From an uncultured Acetobacteraceae bacterium (GTDB lineage: Bacteria; Pseudomonadota; Alphaproteobacteria; Acetobacterales; Acetobacteraceae): 64,000 bases of DNA. Position 1 is the first letter of the stretch, and each line of letters starts with the position of its first letter. Positions 36,625 through 46,549 of the stretch are shown here, one piece after another. Below the pieces are notes generated by a model. That model was given only the letters and a program-made list of their open reading frames with translations, did not search any database and was not told the origin of the DNA. Both the position numbers and the translations under genes were made by a program. The stretch lies in NCBI GenBank assembly GCA_903895595.1, contig CAITUP010000021.1, positions 1 to 64,000 of the forward strand, read 5' to 3'.

Positions 36625-37622
36625 GCCGCGTCCTCCAACCGGAAGCAGGATGCGCCGGCGGCGCCGGGCGGGATCGGGGCAGGGGGGGCGGCGTCGCAGC
36701 GGCCGGGAATGACCTCGGGGCAACGGGGGTGGAACGGGCAGCCGGTGGGGCGGGCGTTGGGTTGCGGCACGGCACCGCCGATGGTGGCCAGCCGTTGCCG
36801 CGGCGTGGCGCGCAAATCCGGCACGGAACGCAACAAAGCGCGCGTATAGGGATGCCGCGGGGCGTGGAACAGTTCCCCGACCGGCGCGTATTCCACCACG
36901 CGGCCGAGGTACATCACCGCGACATCGTCGGCCATTTGCGCGATCACGCCCATGTCGTGCGTGATCAGCATCAGCGCGATGTTTTTCTCCTGCTGCAGCC
37001 GCCGCAGCAGCGTCAGAATTTGCGCCTGAGTCGTCACGTCCAGCGCCGTGGTCGGTTCGTCGGCGATCAGAATGTCGGGATCGCCTGCCAGGGCCAGCGC
37101 GATCCCGACGCGTTGGCGCAACCCGCCGCTGAGCTGGAACGGATAGGCGTCGATCCGGGTCTCCGGCCGCGGAATGCCGGCATCCCCCAGCAGCGCGATC
37201 GCCTTCTCGCGTGCTGCTGCTTTGCCCGGGTCGTTATGGGCGCGAATGGCTTCGATCAGCTGGTTGCCGATAGTGTATTGCATCGACAGCGCCGACATCG
37301 GCTCCTGGAAAATCAGCCCGACGCGTGCGCCCCGGACGCCTCGCATGCGCTGGCTTTCCGGGTCCAGTTGGGAAAGATCGGTTTCGGCCGGTGTATCCGG
37401 ATCCAGCAGCACTCGCCCCGCGACGATGCTGCCGTTGCGGTCCAGAATGCGCAGGATGGCGCGCGCGGTCACGCTTTTGCCGCAGCCGGACTCGCCTACG
37501 ACTCCCAACACGCGTCCCGGCCGCAAATCCAAACTGACGGAATCCAATGCCCGCACGGTGCCGGTGTCGGCGCGAAATTCCACCGCCAGTTCGCGAACGG
37601 AAAGCAGTGAAAATTCAACCAT
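36621..37622 (-). CDS. oligopeptide-type ABC transporter ATP-binding protein (OppD-like)
   Basis: A 333-residue ATPase. Walker [13 protein letters not shown], signature [15 protein letters not shown], Walker [14 protein letters not shown]-loop LITHDMGV, and the C-terminal [15 protein letters not shown]. It begins at the ATG at 37622, overlapping the permease stop by 8 bp, and its own stop overlaps the next ATPase. It forms the second half of a heterodimer. Confidence 0.93.
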   Translation of the reverse strand: MVEFSLLSVRELAVEFRADTGTVRALDSVSLDLRPGRVLGVVGESGCGKSVTARAILRILDRNGSIVAGRVLLDPDTPAETDLSQLDPESQRMRGVRGARVGLIFQEPMSALSMQYTIGNQLIEAIRAHNDPGKAAAREKAIALLGDAGIPRPETRIDAYPFQLSGGLRQRVGIALALAGDPDILIADEPTTALDVTTQAQILTLLRRLQQEKNIALMLITHDMGVIAQMADDVAVMYLGRVVEYAPVGELFHAPRHPYTRALLRSVPDLRATPRQRLATIGGAVPQPNARPTGCPFHPRCPEVIPGRCDAAPPAPIPPGAAGASCFRLEDAA

Positions 37623-38718
37623 AGGGGTCCGCCGCGTCTCGCAAGCCGTCGCCAAGGAAATTGAACGCCAGGATGACCAGCACCACCGGAATGGCGGCGC
37701 ACAGCAGCCAGGGCGCGCCGGACAGTACCTGCACGTTTTGCGCGTCCTGCAACAAAATGCCCCAGGAAATGGCCGGCGGCCGCAGCCCGAGGCCGAGGAA
37801 CGACAGCGACGTTTCGCTGATGATCATCGCCGGCAACGCCAGCGACACTGCCGCGATGATATGACTGAGGAAGGACGGCAGCATATGCCGCAGAATAATC
37901 CGCAACTGGCTCGCCCCCACCAGTTCGGCGGCGATGACGAAGTCTTCCTCCCGCAACGCCAGGAACCGGCCGCGCACCACGCGCGCGAGTTCGGTCCAGC
38001 CGATCAACGAAATGATCAGCGTGATGGCGAAATAGATTTGCACCACGCTCCAGGTGTTCGGCAGGGCCGCCGCCACGCCCATCCAGAGGGGAATAGTGGG
38101 GATGGAGCGGATCACCTCGATGATGCGCTGGATCACCGTATCGACGATGCCGCCGTAAAGGCCCGATACGCCGCCGAGCAGAATACCGAGTGTGAGGCTC
38201 AGTCCCACGCTAACCAGACCGATCGACAACGAAATGCGCGTCGCCACCATCATCCGGGAAAACAGATCGCGCCCGAGTTGATCGGTGCCGAGGAAGAAGA
38301 TTCCGTCGATGGGTTGCGGGGTTTGCAGGCCGATCAGATGGATGTCGGTCGGGATCAACCCGAACAGATTGTACGAATATCCGTGCGCGAACAGCACCAC
38401 TTTCAGCTTGCGGTTCGGATCGGGGACATAGGCGATTTTGAACGTCTTCATGTCCCGCTTGCCGGTCAGCCCGCTGACATGCGGGTTGAAGCCGGTATCG
38501 TCGAACCAGACGATGCTCTGCGGCGGGATATAGCTGCGTCGGGCGTCTGTCGCGTGCGGATCGTTGATCGCCAGCGTGTCGGCGAAAATTGCCACAAGAT
38601 AGAACAGCACGATCACGAACAGGCTGATGAAAGCCAGCTTGTGCCGCTTGAAGCGTATCCAGGTCAGCCGCAGCTGCCCTGCTTGCGCCAGCCGTTCGTC
38701 GGCGAGCGACCCGCTCAT
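37615..38718 (-). CDS. ABC transporter permease (OppC/DppC-like)
   Basis: A 367-residue inner-membrane permease. The N-terminal helix (LAFISLFVIVLFYLVAIFAD) is followed by a long periplasmic loop of about 100 residues (roughly 55-155, RRSYIPPQSIVW onward), longer than usual and shared with other large-substrate systems. Then GTDQLGRDLFSRMMVATRIS opens the conserved BPD domain; the EAA loop is AAELVGASQLRIILRHMLPS. Coupled by ATGA to the upstream permease. Confidence 0.92.
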   Translation of the reverse strand: MSGSLADERLAQAGQLRLTWIRFKRHKLAFISLFVIVLFYLVAIFADTLAINDPHATDARRSYIPPQSIVWFDDTGFNPHVSGLTGKRDMKTFKIAYVPDPNRKLKVVLFAHGYSYNLFGLIPTDIHLIGLQTPQPIDGIFFLGTDQLGRDLFSRMMVATRISLSIGLVSVGLSLTLGILLGGVSGLYGGIVDTVIQRIIEVIRSIPTIPLWMGVAAALPNTWSVVQIYFAITLIISLIGWTELARVVRGRFLALREEDFVIAAELVGASQLRIILRHMLPSFLSHIIAAVSLALPAMIISETSLSFLGLGLRPPAISWGILLQDAQNVQVLSGAPWLLCAAIPVVLVILAFNFLGDGLRDAADPYG

Positions 38719-39707
38719 AGCCGCCCCGTCAGCCGCAGCCGCGGCTCGATCCACATCAACAGCAGGTCGGAGATCAGTGTGCCCACCACGGTCATCAGCC
38801 CCAGCAGCAGCACGATCGTGCCGGCCAGGTACATGTCCTGTGCCACCAGCGCTTGCAGCAGCAGCGGCCCGACGGTGGGAAGGCCGAGCACCAGGGACAC
38901 AATGATACTGCCGGAAACCAGATAGGGGAAAATGTAGGCGATCGAACTCGCGAACGGGTTCAGTGCCGCGCGCACCGGGTATTTCAGGATCACCCGCAAA
39001 TTACCGATTCCCTTGGCCTTGGCGGTGACGACATAGGGCTTGCGCAGTTCGTCCAGCAAATTCGCCCGCATGATGCGGATCAACTGCGCCGTCCCGGCCA
39101 GCGCCAGCACGCAGGCAGGCAGAGGGACATGCTTCGCCAAATCCCAAAGCTTCGCGCCGCTCCAACCGGCCTGGGCGTATTCGGCGGAAAACAGCCCCCC
39201 GACGCTCAGTCCGAGGTAGCGGAAGCCGAAATACATCAGGATCAGTGCCAGCAGGAAATTCGGGATCGCCAAACCCATGAAACCCAGCATGGTCGCGATG
39301 TAATCGCCGATCGAGTACTGCCGCACGGCGGAATAAATCCCGATCGGCAGTGCGATCGTCCAGGTCAGGAACAAGGCCGCGAAGGACACCACCATGGTCA
39401 GCCAGAGCCGGTCGCCGATCACCTCGGTCACCGGGCGGCGCCACATCATCGACACGCCGAAATCGCCTTGGACCACGCGGGCAATCCACAGGAAATATTG
39501 CACGATGACCGGACGGTCCAACCCGTATTCGTGCCGCATGGCCTCGGCCTGATCGGCGGTGACGGTGCTGCCGGTGGAGGCGAGATTCGCGATATACGCA
39601 TCGACGAAATCGCCCGGCGGCAGACGGATAATGATAAACGTCAATACCGAAATGGCGGCGCAGGTGATCACGGCCAGCATCAGCCGTCGCGCGATATAAT
39701 TCAGCAT
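38715..39707 (-). CDS. ABC transporter permease (OppB/DppB-like)
   Basis: A 330-residue inner-membrane permease and first gene of the operon 39707-31582. It starts MLNYIARRLMLAVITC, as OppB proteins do, has RPVIVQYFLWIARVVQGDFG, and an EAA-like loop TAKAKGIGNLRVILKYPVR. The ATG at 39707 is chosen as the family start; the longer frame is not supported. The 154-bp gap upstream to the VOC gene must hold the promoter; I see no clear consensus boxes there. Confidence 0.92.
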   Translation of the reverse strand: MLNYIARRLMLAVITCAAISVLTFIIIRLPPGDFVDAYIANLASTGSTVTADQAEAMRHEYGLDRPVIVQYFLWIARVVQGDFGVSMMWRRPVTEVIGDRLWLTMVVSFAALFLTWTIALPIGIYSAVRQYSIGDYIATMLGFMGLAIPNFLLALILMYFGFRYLGLSVGGLFSAEYAQAGWSGAKLWDLAKHVPLPACVLALAGTAQLIRIMRANLLDELRKPYVVTAKAKGIGNLRVILKYPVRAALNPFASSIAYIFPYLVSGSIIVSLVLGLPTVGPLLLQALVAQDMYLAGTIVLLLGLMTVVGTLISDLLLMWIEPRLRLTGRL

Positions 39708-39861
39708 GGCCGCGAACCGGTCACACGCGTTTCTCCCTGTCGCCGGCGCATTGTCCCTGGATCGGGGCGCCTGACTGCTTATCGGGAGCAGCGTATCCGG
39801 GTTTGGAGTTTGCGCAAGAGCGCGCGCGGCGGAAACCAATCGGCTTCCGCCGCGTCGTGGA

Positions 39862-40428
39862 TCAACCCTTCAGAAGCGATGGGTCCGCCAACGTCGTGTC
39901 CTGACCTTTCGGTGCCGTGGCGACAGCGGCTTCCAGGCTGGCGGTCGCGCGCCATTCGGATGCCGGGCGGACGGTGCCCTCGCTGCCGATCTGGTCGATG
40001 TTCCAGTAGATTTCCAGCTCGTGCCCATCCGGATCGCGGAATTCGACTGCCACCTGGCAACCGGCGCGACGCCGCCCCTCGAAATGCGGCACGATCCCAT
40101 GCTTGCGCACATGGTCGCGCGCTCGGAACACCTCATCCAGGCTGCCGACCTCGAACGCGACGTGGTTCAGCGTGCCGCCTTCCAGTGGGGCCTTGTTGCC
40201 GCCGAACAGCGCGATGCCGTGATGGTCGTTGCTGCAGCGCAGGAACACGAGCCCGCCGGGACGCAGATTGTCGCCCATGGCCTCGGTAACACTGAAACCC
40301 ATCACCTCCGTATAGAACGCGGTGGAGCGTTCGATATCGGTGACATTCAGCCCGATATGGCCGATCTTCTGGATACGGAAAGGCATGCCGGTCGGCCGTT
40401 GCATGGCACTGAGTTGTTCGGCGTCCAT
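39862..40428 (-). CDS. VOC family protein (glyoxalase / extradiol dioxygenase fold)
   Basis: A 188-residue metal-binding VOC protein. Metal ligand candidates are His in KIGHIGLNVTDIERS, His in LNHVAFEVG, and Glu in DPDGHELEIYWN, the pattern of catechol 2,3-dioxygenase-like enzymes. The second and third parts form paired beta-alpha-beta modules. The last 40 residues are polar and poorly conserved in type. AGGAGGAGAG precedes the ATG at 40428. It is divergent from the binding protein gene at 40546. Confidence 0.85.
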   Translation of the reverse strand: MDAEQLSAMQRPTGMPFRIQKIGHIGLNVTDIERSTAFYTEVMGFSVTEAMGDNLRPGGLVFLRCSNDHHGIALFGGNKAPLEGGTLNHVAFEVGSLDEVFRARDHVRKHGIVPHFEGRRRAGCQVAVEFRDPDGHELEIYWNIDQIGSEGTVRPASEWRATASLEAAVATAPKGQDTTLADPSLLKG

Positions 40429-40545
40429 GGTTCTCTCCTCCTGTGGGTGAAGCGTTGTTGTACGGGCGCGGCCGCGTCCAGGGCAAGACCGGTATTCTCC
40501 CGCCGAAAACCGGTGTAACGACTCGCTCAATCACGGAGGCACCCC

Positions 40546-41592
40546 ATGAACCACCGCATCACCCGCCGCCAAGCCGCGCTCGGCCTGACCAGCCTGGGCC
40601 TCGTCGCCACCGGCCGGCCGCGCGACGCACGCGCCGATCTGGCAACGCTGGAAACGGCGGCGCGCAAGGAAGCGACGCTGACCTGGTACATCGCGCAGGT
40701 GGACGCGGAAACCGCCGAGGCTCTGGCCCGCGCCTTCACCAAGGATCACCCCGGCATCACCGTGTCGGTCATTCGCACCACGGGGCAAGTCGCCTATCAG
40801 CGCCTGTCGCTCGATATTAAGAACCACACCCCGCAATGCGACGTGTTCAGCACCACCGACATCTCCCACATGCCGGTCCTGAAGGAAAAGCATGAGCTGA
40901 CGGAATACGTCCCGGAAAACGCCGCTTTCGTGGCGCCGGCTTTCAAGGCGTTGGCCGATCCCGGTTTCTCCTACGTGTCCAACGCGTCGCGGCATTTCCT
41001 GATCTATCATAAGGGCCAGCTGACCCCGGAACAGGCGCCGAAAGCCTGGACCGACATGCTCGATCCCCGGTTCAAGGGGCGCGTCGCGACCGGCCATCCG
41101 GCGTTCAGCGGCTGCACCGGCGTGTGGGCGCTGACGATGCGCAAGCTGTACGGCTGGGAGTTTTTCGAGAAGCTGGCCAAGAACAACCCGCGTATTGGCC
41201 GCTCCGGCGTCGATCCCGTGACGTTGATCAGCGCCGGAGAGGCACTGATCGGCGTCGGACCGGCGAACGTGTCCTATGCCAATGCCGACAAGGGCAACCC
41301 GATCGGCGTGCAAATCCCGACCGACGGGCTGGCGATGTGTGTCACCCCCTCGGCCATTCCCGCCCACGCGCCGCACCCGGCCGCCGCGCGCCTGTTCATG
41401 GAATGGCTGCTGAGCGAGCATTATTCGCAACTGATCGCCGCCGATGGCAGCGAACCCGTGCGCGTGGGCGTTGCCACCCGCCCGGGCATGCCGTCGATTG
41501 ACGGGCTGAAGGTCATCTCCTTGACCGTCGACGAAATTCGCAAAGGCGTGCCGGAGGTGATCGAGGCCTGGCGGGATACCTTCGGCAACTGA
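40546..41592 (+). CDS. Fe3+-type (family 1) ABC substrate-binding protein, copy 1
   Basis: A 348-residue periplasmic protein. Its leader has a twin-arginine look ([14 protein letters not shown]) and cleaves near [23 protein letters not shown] and [15 protein letters not shown] mark the FbpA/AfuA-like group, which binds ferric ion, polyols, aminoethylphosphonate or similar ligands. It is a close paralogue of the gene at 41957 (shared [36 protein letters not shown]), with a cold-shock gene between them. It probably serves the permease and ATPase at 43002-45805. Confidence 0.88.
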   Translation: MNHRITRRQAALGLTSLGLVATGRPRDARADLATLETAARKEATLTWYIAQVDAETAEALARAFTKDHPGITVSVIRTTGQVAYQRLSLDIKNHTPQCDVFSTTDISHMPVLKEKHELTEYVPENAAFVAPAFKALADPGFSYVSNASRHFLIYHKGQLTPEQAPKAWTDMLDPRFKGRVATGHPAFSGCTGVWALTMRKLYGWEFFEKLAKNNPRIGRSGVDPVTLISAGEALIGVGPANVSYANADKGNPIGVQIPTDGLAMCVTPSAIPAHAPHPAAARLFMEWLLSEHYSQLIAADGSEPVRVGVATRPGMPSIDGLKVISLTVDEIRKGVPEVIEAWRDTFGN

Positions 41593-41662
41593 ACGCCGGT
41601 TGACGGCCGGGGCCATGCTGCTCAGCATGTGGCAACGACATGACGTAAGAGGGGAAAGGTCG

Positions 41663-41869
41663 ATGGCGACCGGAACGGTAAAATGGTTCAACGACAGCAA
41701 GGGCTTCGGGTTCATCACCCCCGATGAGGGCGGCGAGGATCTGTTCGCGCATTACTCCGCGATTAACATGGACGCTTTCAAAACCTTGAAGGAAGGCCAA
41801 AGGGTCCAGTTCGAGGTGACGCAGGGCCCCAAAGGCAAGCAGGCGTCGAACATTCTGCCGGCGGCCTAA
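41663..41869 (+). CDS. cold-shock protein, CspA family
   Basis: A 68-residue single OB-fold RNA/DNA chaperone. Both nucleic-acid motifs are intact: [12 protein letters not shown] (RNP1) and DLFAHYSAI (RNP2). The ATG at 41663 is preferred; it follows GGGGAAAGG. The gene has its own short leader (from about 41593) including a small hairpin, CATGCTG-CT-CAGCATG. It sits between the duplicated binding-protein genes, so it interrupts the transporter operon. Confidence 0.93.
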   Translation: MATGTVKWFNDSKGFGFITPDEGGEDLFAHYSAINMDAFKTLKEGQRVQFEVTQGPKGKQASNILPAA

Positions 41870-41956
41870 GCGACGCACGAACCCGTCATCGTCCCTCTGG
41901 TCAACACCCCGGCCTCCGCCTAACTTGGCCCTTCGGGAGGCCACCCAGGGACATAT

Positions 41957-42985
41957 ATGACCATAACGATCTCGCGACGCGCGCTCACGGTCGGGCTGGC
42001 GGCGGCAACGCTGCCGGTCGCCGCGCATGCCGACACCAAAGCGCTGGAAGAAGCCGCCCGCCGGGAAGGCTCGCTGACTTGGTACGTCGCCCAGGTCGAC
42101 TCCGAAACCGCGGAGATCATGGGACGCGCCTTTACCCAGCAGTACCCCGGCGTGAAGGTGTCGGTGATCCGGACCACAGGGCAGGTCGCCTACGAACGTC
42201 TGGTGCAGGACCTGAAGAACAACGCGCCGCAATGCGACGTGTTCAGCACCACCGACATCGCCCACATGCCGGCGCTGATGAAGCGCAACCAACTCGCGTC
42301 CTATGTACCGGAAAACGCCGCTTTCATCGCCCCCGCGTTTCAGGGACTGGGGGAGGACGGGTTCTACTACCCGAGCACCTCCACCCTTATGGTCATGATC
42401 GCCAATTCCGCGAAGGTGAAGCCGGAGGAGATGCCGAAAACCTGGACCGATCTGCTCGATCCCCGCTGGAAGGGGAAGGTGGCGTTGGGTCACCCCGGGT
42501 TCAGCGGCTACGTCGGCGTCTGGACCGTCGCGATGCGCAAGCTGTACGGCTGGGACTACTTCGAAAAATTGTCGAAAAACAATCCTCGTATCGGCCGCTC
42601 GGGTAACGACCCCATCACGTTACTGAATGCAGGCGAATGCGTGGTGGGGCTGGGGCCGCTCGGCACCTCGCTGCTTTCGGCGGACCATGGCAACCCGATT
42701 TCGGTCGTCTATCCCACCGACGGTTCGGTCTTGTGCGTCGGTCCCTCGGCCGTGATGGCCAGCGCGCCGCATCCCAACGCCGGCCGGCTGTTCGCGAACT
42801 GGCTCATGAGCCTCGAATTCGCGCGCATCTGCGTCGAACAGCGATCGGATTCGGTGCGCGCGGAGGTCCCGCCGAAAGCCGGCGCCAAACCGCTCGGCGA
42901 GGTCAAGCTGCTCCGCCTGACCACGGCGGAACTGGCCAAGCAGGTGCCCGAGGTGATCGAGCAGTGGCGCGACACCTTTATATAA
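41957..42985 (+). CDS. Fe3+-type (family 1) ABC substrate-binding protein, copy 2
   Basis: A 342-residue paralogue of the gene at 40546, with leader MTITISRRALTVGLAAATL (twin-arginine-like) cleaving after AHA. The core motifs are shared, but the ligand-side segment differs: copy 2 has FYYPSTSTLMVMIANSAK where copy 1 has [18 protein letters not shown]. This suggests different or widened ligand choice. It is directly followed (16 bp) by the permease gene, so it is the principal binding protein of this operon. Confidence 0.9.
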   Translation: MTITISRRALTVGLAAATLPVAAHADTKALEEAARREGSLTWYVAQVDSETAEIMGRAFTQQYPGVKVSVIRTTGQVAYERLVQDLKNNAPQCDVFSTTDIAHMPALMKRNQLASYVPENAAFIAPAFQGLGEDGFYYPSTSTLMVMIANSAKVKPEEMPKTWTDLLDPRWKGKVALGHPGFSGYVGVWTVAMRKLYGWDYFEKLSKNNPRIGRSGNDPITLLNAGECVVGLGPLGTSLLSADHGNPISVVYPTDGSVLCVGPSAVMASAPHPNAGRLFANWLMSLEFARICVEQRSDSVRAEVPPKAGAKPLGEVKLLRLTTAELAKQVPEVIEQWRDTFI

Positions 42986-43001
42986 GAGAGAACGCCCACC
43001 C

Positions 43002-44711
43002 ATGAGCCTCAGCACAACCAGCCTGCGCCGCCGTTCGTTCGACCCGCTGATGTTCCTTTGGATCGTCCTGGCGGCCGTCCTGGTGTTCCTGGTCGTCAAT
43101 CCGCTGTTCCAGCTGGTGAACACCAGCCTACAGGAGGTCGATACCGGCAACTTCACGCTGATGAACTACGTCGCCGCCTATTCCCGGCCGCGCTATTTGC
43201 TGGCGATGTGGAATTCGGTGCGGCTGGGCTTCTGCGTCACCGCCTTGTGCCTGATCTTCGCGGTGCCGATGGCCTGGGCGGTGTCCCGCACCGATATGCC
43301 CGGCAAGGGGATCATCCGGATGCTGGTGCTGGGCGCCTTCATCACCCCGCCCTATCTCGGGGCCATCGGATGGATACTGCTCGCTGGCCCCAACTCCGGC
43401 TGGCTCAACCGAATCTACATGGGTATTACGGGCGCATCGGAGGGGTTGTTCAACATATACTCGTTCGAAGGCCTTGCGTTTAATATCGCGGTTTATTCCT
43501 TTCCGTATATTTTTATTTTCACGTCCGCTGCCCTGGACCTCGTGTCGTCGGAGATGGAGGACGCCGCCAATATCCTCGGCGCGGGCGTCATGCGCACGAC
43601 GTTCAAAGTCACCCTGCCGATGGTGCTGCCGGCGATCATGGGCGGTGCGATCATCACCTTCCTGGAAGCCATCGCGCTGTTCGGCTCCCCCGCGCTGATC
43701 GCCATTCCCGCGCGTTTCAATGTTGTGACAACACAACTTCTGCAATTCTTCAGCCAACCGATCCGGTCGGAGGTCGCGGCCGCCTACGCCGTGCCGCTGC
43801 TGCTGATCACCGTGGTGTTGTTCGGGCTGCAACGCTGGTTGGTGCACCGGCGCGGCTTCGTCGCGCTGACCGGCAAAGGCGGCGAACGGCGGATCATGGA
43901 ACTCGGCCCGTGGCGCTGGGTCATGCTGGGTTATTCGCTTTTCGTCCTGTCGCTGTCGGTGCTGATGCCGTACATCGTGCTGTCGCAGGCGGCGCTGGCA
44001 AAGGCTTGGGGCCGAGGGTTTGCCTGGGACAATATGACGTTTCACAATTTTTACTATCTACTGTTCCAGCACGAAACCGCGGCGCAATCGGTAGTCAACA
44101 GCTTTACCTATGCCGCCGCCGCGGCCTGCATCGCGATTACCCTGGGCCTGTCGATCGCCTACATCGTCAGCCGCCGGTTGCTGCCGTATGCGGGCATCTT
44201 GAGTTTCCTCGCCATGGCACCGTTCGTGGTGCCGGGCATCGTTCTGGCCATCGCGTTCTACGCCGCCTACGCGCCGCCGCCGTTCACCTTGTATGGCACT
44301 GCCACCATTCTGATCCTGGCCTTCGCCACCCGCTTCCTGCCGATCGGCTACGTCAACGCCGACGCCGCCATCCGGTCCATCAACCCCGAAATGGAGGAAG
44401 CGGTGCGCATCCTCGGCGGCGGGCGGTTGGTGGCGATCCGAAAAGTGATGGCGCCGTTGATGAAACGTAATTTAATCGGTGCGTGGCTGCTGGTGTTCAT
44501 CCCCGCCACGCGCGAACTGTCCAGCGCACTGTTCCTGTACGGGCCGAAAACCCGCACCATGTCGGTGATGCTGATGGACATGAGCGAAGAGGGCAACTTC
44601 GAACACCTCGCCGCCTTGGGATTCCTTCTGCTGGCCGCGACGCTTGCGATCGTCGGCCTTGCCTCCGCCCTGCTGGGGCGCGACTTCATGCTACGCCGGG
44701 AGCGTTCATAA
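43002..44711 (+). CDS. Fe3+-type ABC transporter permease, fused double domain
   Basis: A 569-residue inner-membrane permease with about twelve helices, made of two BPD domains in one chain as in FbpB. The two EAA loops are DAANILGAGVMRTTFKVTLP (first half) and EAVRILGGGRLVAIRKVMAP (second half). It binds the ATPase encoded immediately downstream. Start ATG 43002 follows AGAGAG. Confidence 0.93.
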   Translation: MSLSTTSLRRRSFDPLMFLWIVLAAVLVFLVVNPLFQLVNTSLQEVDTGNFTLMNYVAAYSRPRYLLAMWNSVRLGFCVTALCLIFAVPMAWAVSRTDMPGKGIIRMLVLGAFITPPYLGAIGWILLAGPNSGWLNRIYMGITGASEGLFNIYSFEGLAFNIAVYSFPYIFIFTSAALDLVSSEMEDAANILGAGVMRTTFKVTLPMVLPAIMGGAIITFLEAIALFGSPALIAIPARFNVVTTQLLQFFSQPIRSEVAAAYAVPLLLITVVLFGLQRWLVHRRGFVALTGKGGERRIMELGPWRWVMLGYSLFVLSLSVLMPYIVLSQAALAKAWGRGFAWDNMTFHNFYYLLFQHETAAQSVVNSFTYAAAAACIAITLGLSIAYIVSRRLLPYAGILSFLAMAPFVVPGIVLAIAFYAAYAPPPFTLYGTATILILAFATRFLPIGYVNADAAIRSINPEMEEAVRILGGGRLVAIRKVMAPLMKRNLIGAWLLVFIPATRELSSALFLYGPKTRTMSVMLMDMSEEGNFEHLAALGFLLLAATLAIVGLASALLGRDFMLRRERS

Positions 44712-44713
44712 CC

Positions 44714-45805
44714 ATGTCCGACCACGCCAAACTTTCGCTCGCCGGCCTGGGTAAGAGCTTCGGTTCCGTGCCCGCGGTGGTCGATGTCGACCTGTCGCTC
44801 CGTTCCGGGGAGTTCGTTTCCCTGCTCGGGCCGTCCGGCTGCGGCAAGACCACGACGCTGCGGATGATCGCCGGGTTCATGAAGCCGACCGCCGGCAGCA
44901 TTTCCATGAATGGGGCGGAGATGTCGTCCCCCGCCAATGTCGTGCCGCCGGAAAAGCGCGGCATGTCGATGATTTTCCAAAGCTATGCCATCTGGCCGAA
45001 TATGACCGTGGGCGAAAACGTCGCCTTCGGCCTGAAACTGCGCAAGCTGGGCAACGCCGAGGTCACCGAACGCGTGAACCGCATCCTGGACACCGTGCAA
45101 CTGCGTCACCTCAAGGACCGCTATCCGGCGGAACTGTCGGGCGGCCAGCAGCAGCGCGTGGCGCTGGCGCGCGCAATCGTGATCGAACCGGAAGTGCTGC
45201 TGTTGGATGAACCGCTGTCGAATCTGGATGCCAATCTGCGGGAGGAAATGCGCAGCGAAATCCGCCGGCTGCACGACGCCTTCAAGATCACCACGGTCTA
45301 CGTGACCCACGACCAGAGCGAGGCGATGGTGACGTCCGACCGGATCGTGGTGATGAACCATGGGCGAATCGATCAGGTCGACGACCCGGTTTCGCTGTAC
45401 AACCGCCCGCGCACGCGCTTCGTCGCGGGGTTCATCGGTCGCACCAATTTCTTGGATGGCCGTGTCGATGGCAGCCAGATCGTGTTCCCCGGTTTTACCG
45501 TGCCGGTGGCCAGTGCGCCCGATGCCGCCGGTTTAACCGGAGCGGTCAGCTTTTCCGTTCGGCCGCAAACGATCGACGTCGCACCTGAACGGGCCGATGG
45601 GCCGGGTTGGTGGGTGGCGGGGCAGATCGCCGAACGGTCGTACCTCGGGGAATATTGGGAGTACGTCGTGCGGCCGGACGGCAGCGATTTGAAGCTGCGC
45701 GTCACGACTCCGCCGACGACGGTCTACGAGGCCGGCCAGGCGGTATGGGCGCGAATCGACCCATCCCGCATCGCGCGCGTGCCGGCGCCGGATAAGGCGG
45801 GCTAA
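44714..45805 (+). CDS. ABC transporter ATP-binding protein (FbpC/PotA-like)
   Basis: A 363-residue ATPase. Walker A GPSGCGKTTTLR, Q-loop FQSYAIWPNMTVGENV, signature LSGGQQQRVALARAI, Walker B VLLLDEPLSNLD, H-loop YVTHDQSEAM, and a C-terminal TOBE-type domain (about 240-355). The YAIWPNMTV variant is common in iron/phosphonate-type systems. It closes the operon begun at 41957; the start is 2 bp after the permease stop. Confidence 0.94.
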   Translation: MSDHAKLSLAGLGKSFGSVPAVVDVDLSLRSGEFVSLLGPSGCGKTTTLRMIAGFMKPTAGSISMNGAEMSSPANVVPPEKRGMSMIFQSYAIWPNMTVGENVAFGLKLRKLGNAEVTERVNRILDTVQLRHLKDRYPAELSGGQQQRVALARAIVIEPEVLLLDEPLSNLDANLREEMRSEIRRLHDAFKITTVYVTHDQSEAMVTSDRIVVMNHGRIDQVDDPVSLYNRPRTRFVAGFIGRTNFLDGRVDGSQIVFPGFTVPVASAPDAAGLTGAVSFSVRPQTIDVAPERADGPGWWVAGQIAERSYLGEYWEYVVRPDGSDLKLRVTTPPTTVYEAGQAVWARIDPSRIARVPAPDKAG

Positions 45806-46450
45806 TGCCCTGCTCGAGCAGATGTCACGGAAACGTGATTGAATGACGCGCGCTGGCATTTTGTCAGATACACAACTTAAAGCTGTAATTGTCGTTGCTG
45901 CGCCACTGTGACGCGACGACTTGGGGTGCGGCGGCAGGTTTTCCGAGGCCGGCCGAACAGGAGCGATGGCGCGCACCGCGCGTGTAATATGAACCGGAGG
46001 CCTTTTTTCGAGAAATGTCGTCGGTATCACCGGCCAGCCGCCTCATTTGGATGCTTCGTTGGGCGACGTCGGCCGGTTTGGATTCGCTTTACCGCGTTCG
46101 TCGCCAATGCGGTGCTGAAGGTTGCCAAAAAGCGACACAGGGTGTTCGGCGATGCCCAGCGGCGGAAATCCGTCGCTTTTGGCCATCGTTCAAGGGTTTG
46201 TCATCGGCCGAACGGAAACGATCCATTGACAGCCCCCCTCACGAAATGTTTTGAAGCGCTCGGAGCAGATGCGGGTTACGGTGTTCGTGGTTCCAGTCGA
46301 TCGGGATTGACCAGTCGATCGGGATTGCACGGGGCAGTGCGAGCGTATGTCGAAGAATGTGTTTGCAAATGACTGAAATGGGGCCATAATTCGCTGGCGC
46401 GCCGAAGGTGCGTAAGCGGGTAGGCTGAGACCTTAAGGCGGAGGGGCATC
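45806..46450. other. 645-bp intergenic region, no gene found
   Basis: Frames here are short and lack any recognised motif. The DNA is somewhat richer in A/T than the neighbours. It has a 12-bp palindrome CTGCTCGAGCAG just after the ATPase gene, and an 18-bp tandem direct repeat, CCAGTCGATCGGGATTGA/C, at 46293-46310 and 46311-46328. It probably contains the promoter and control region of the downstream RTX-like gene. Confidence 0.6.
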
Positions 46451-46549
46451 GTTATCGCGGTAACTACAGGGATAACGGTTCCAGGCGCCGCCGGGGGCAA
46501 TATCATCGTCTCGACGGGTACGGGGGACTACCTCAAGCTCGCGCAGCAG

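Noticed and set aside
37174-38925. 583-codon plus-strand frame opposite the ABC permease genes
   Set aside because: Gln/Arg/His-rich shadow of a clearly coding minus-strand operon.
46293-46328. Possible CRISPR unit (two adjacent repeats)
   Set aside because: Only two copies with no spacer between them and no cas gene.
45908-46372. 154- and 79-codon frames in the long intergenic gap
   Set aside because: No ribosome sites, no motifs, and the overlapping frames are mutually exclusive.
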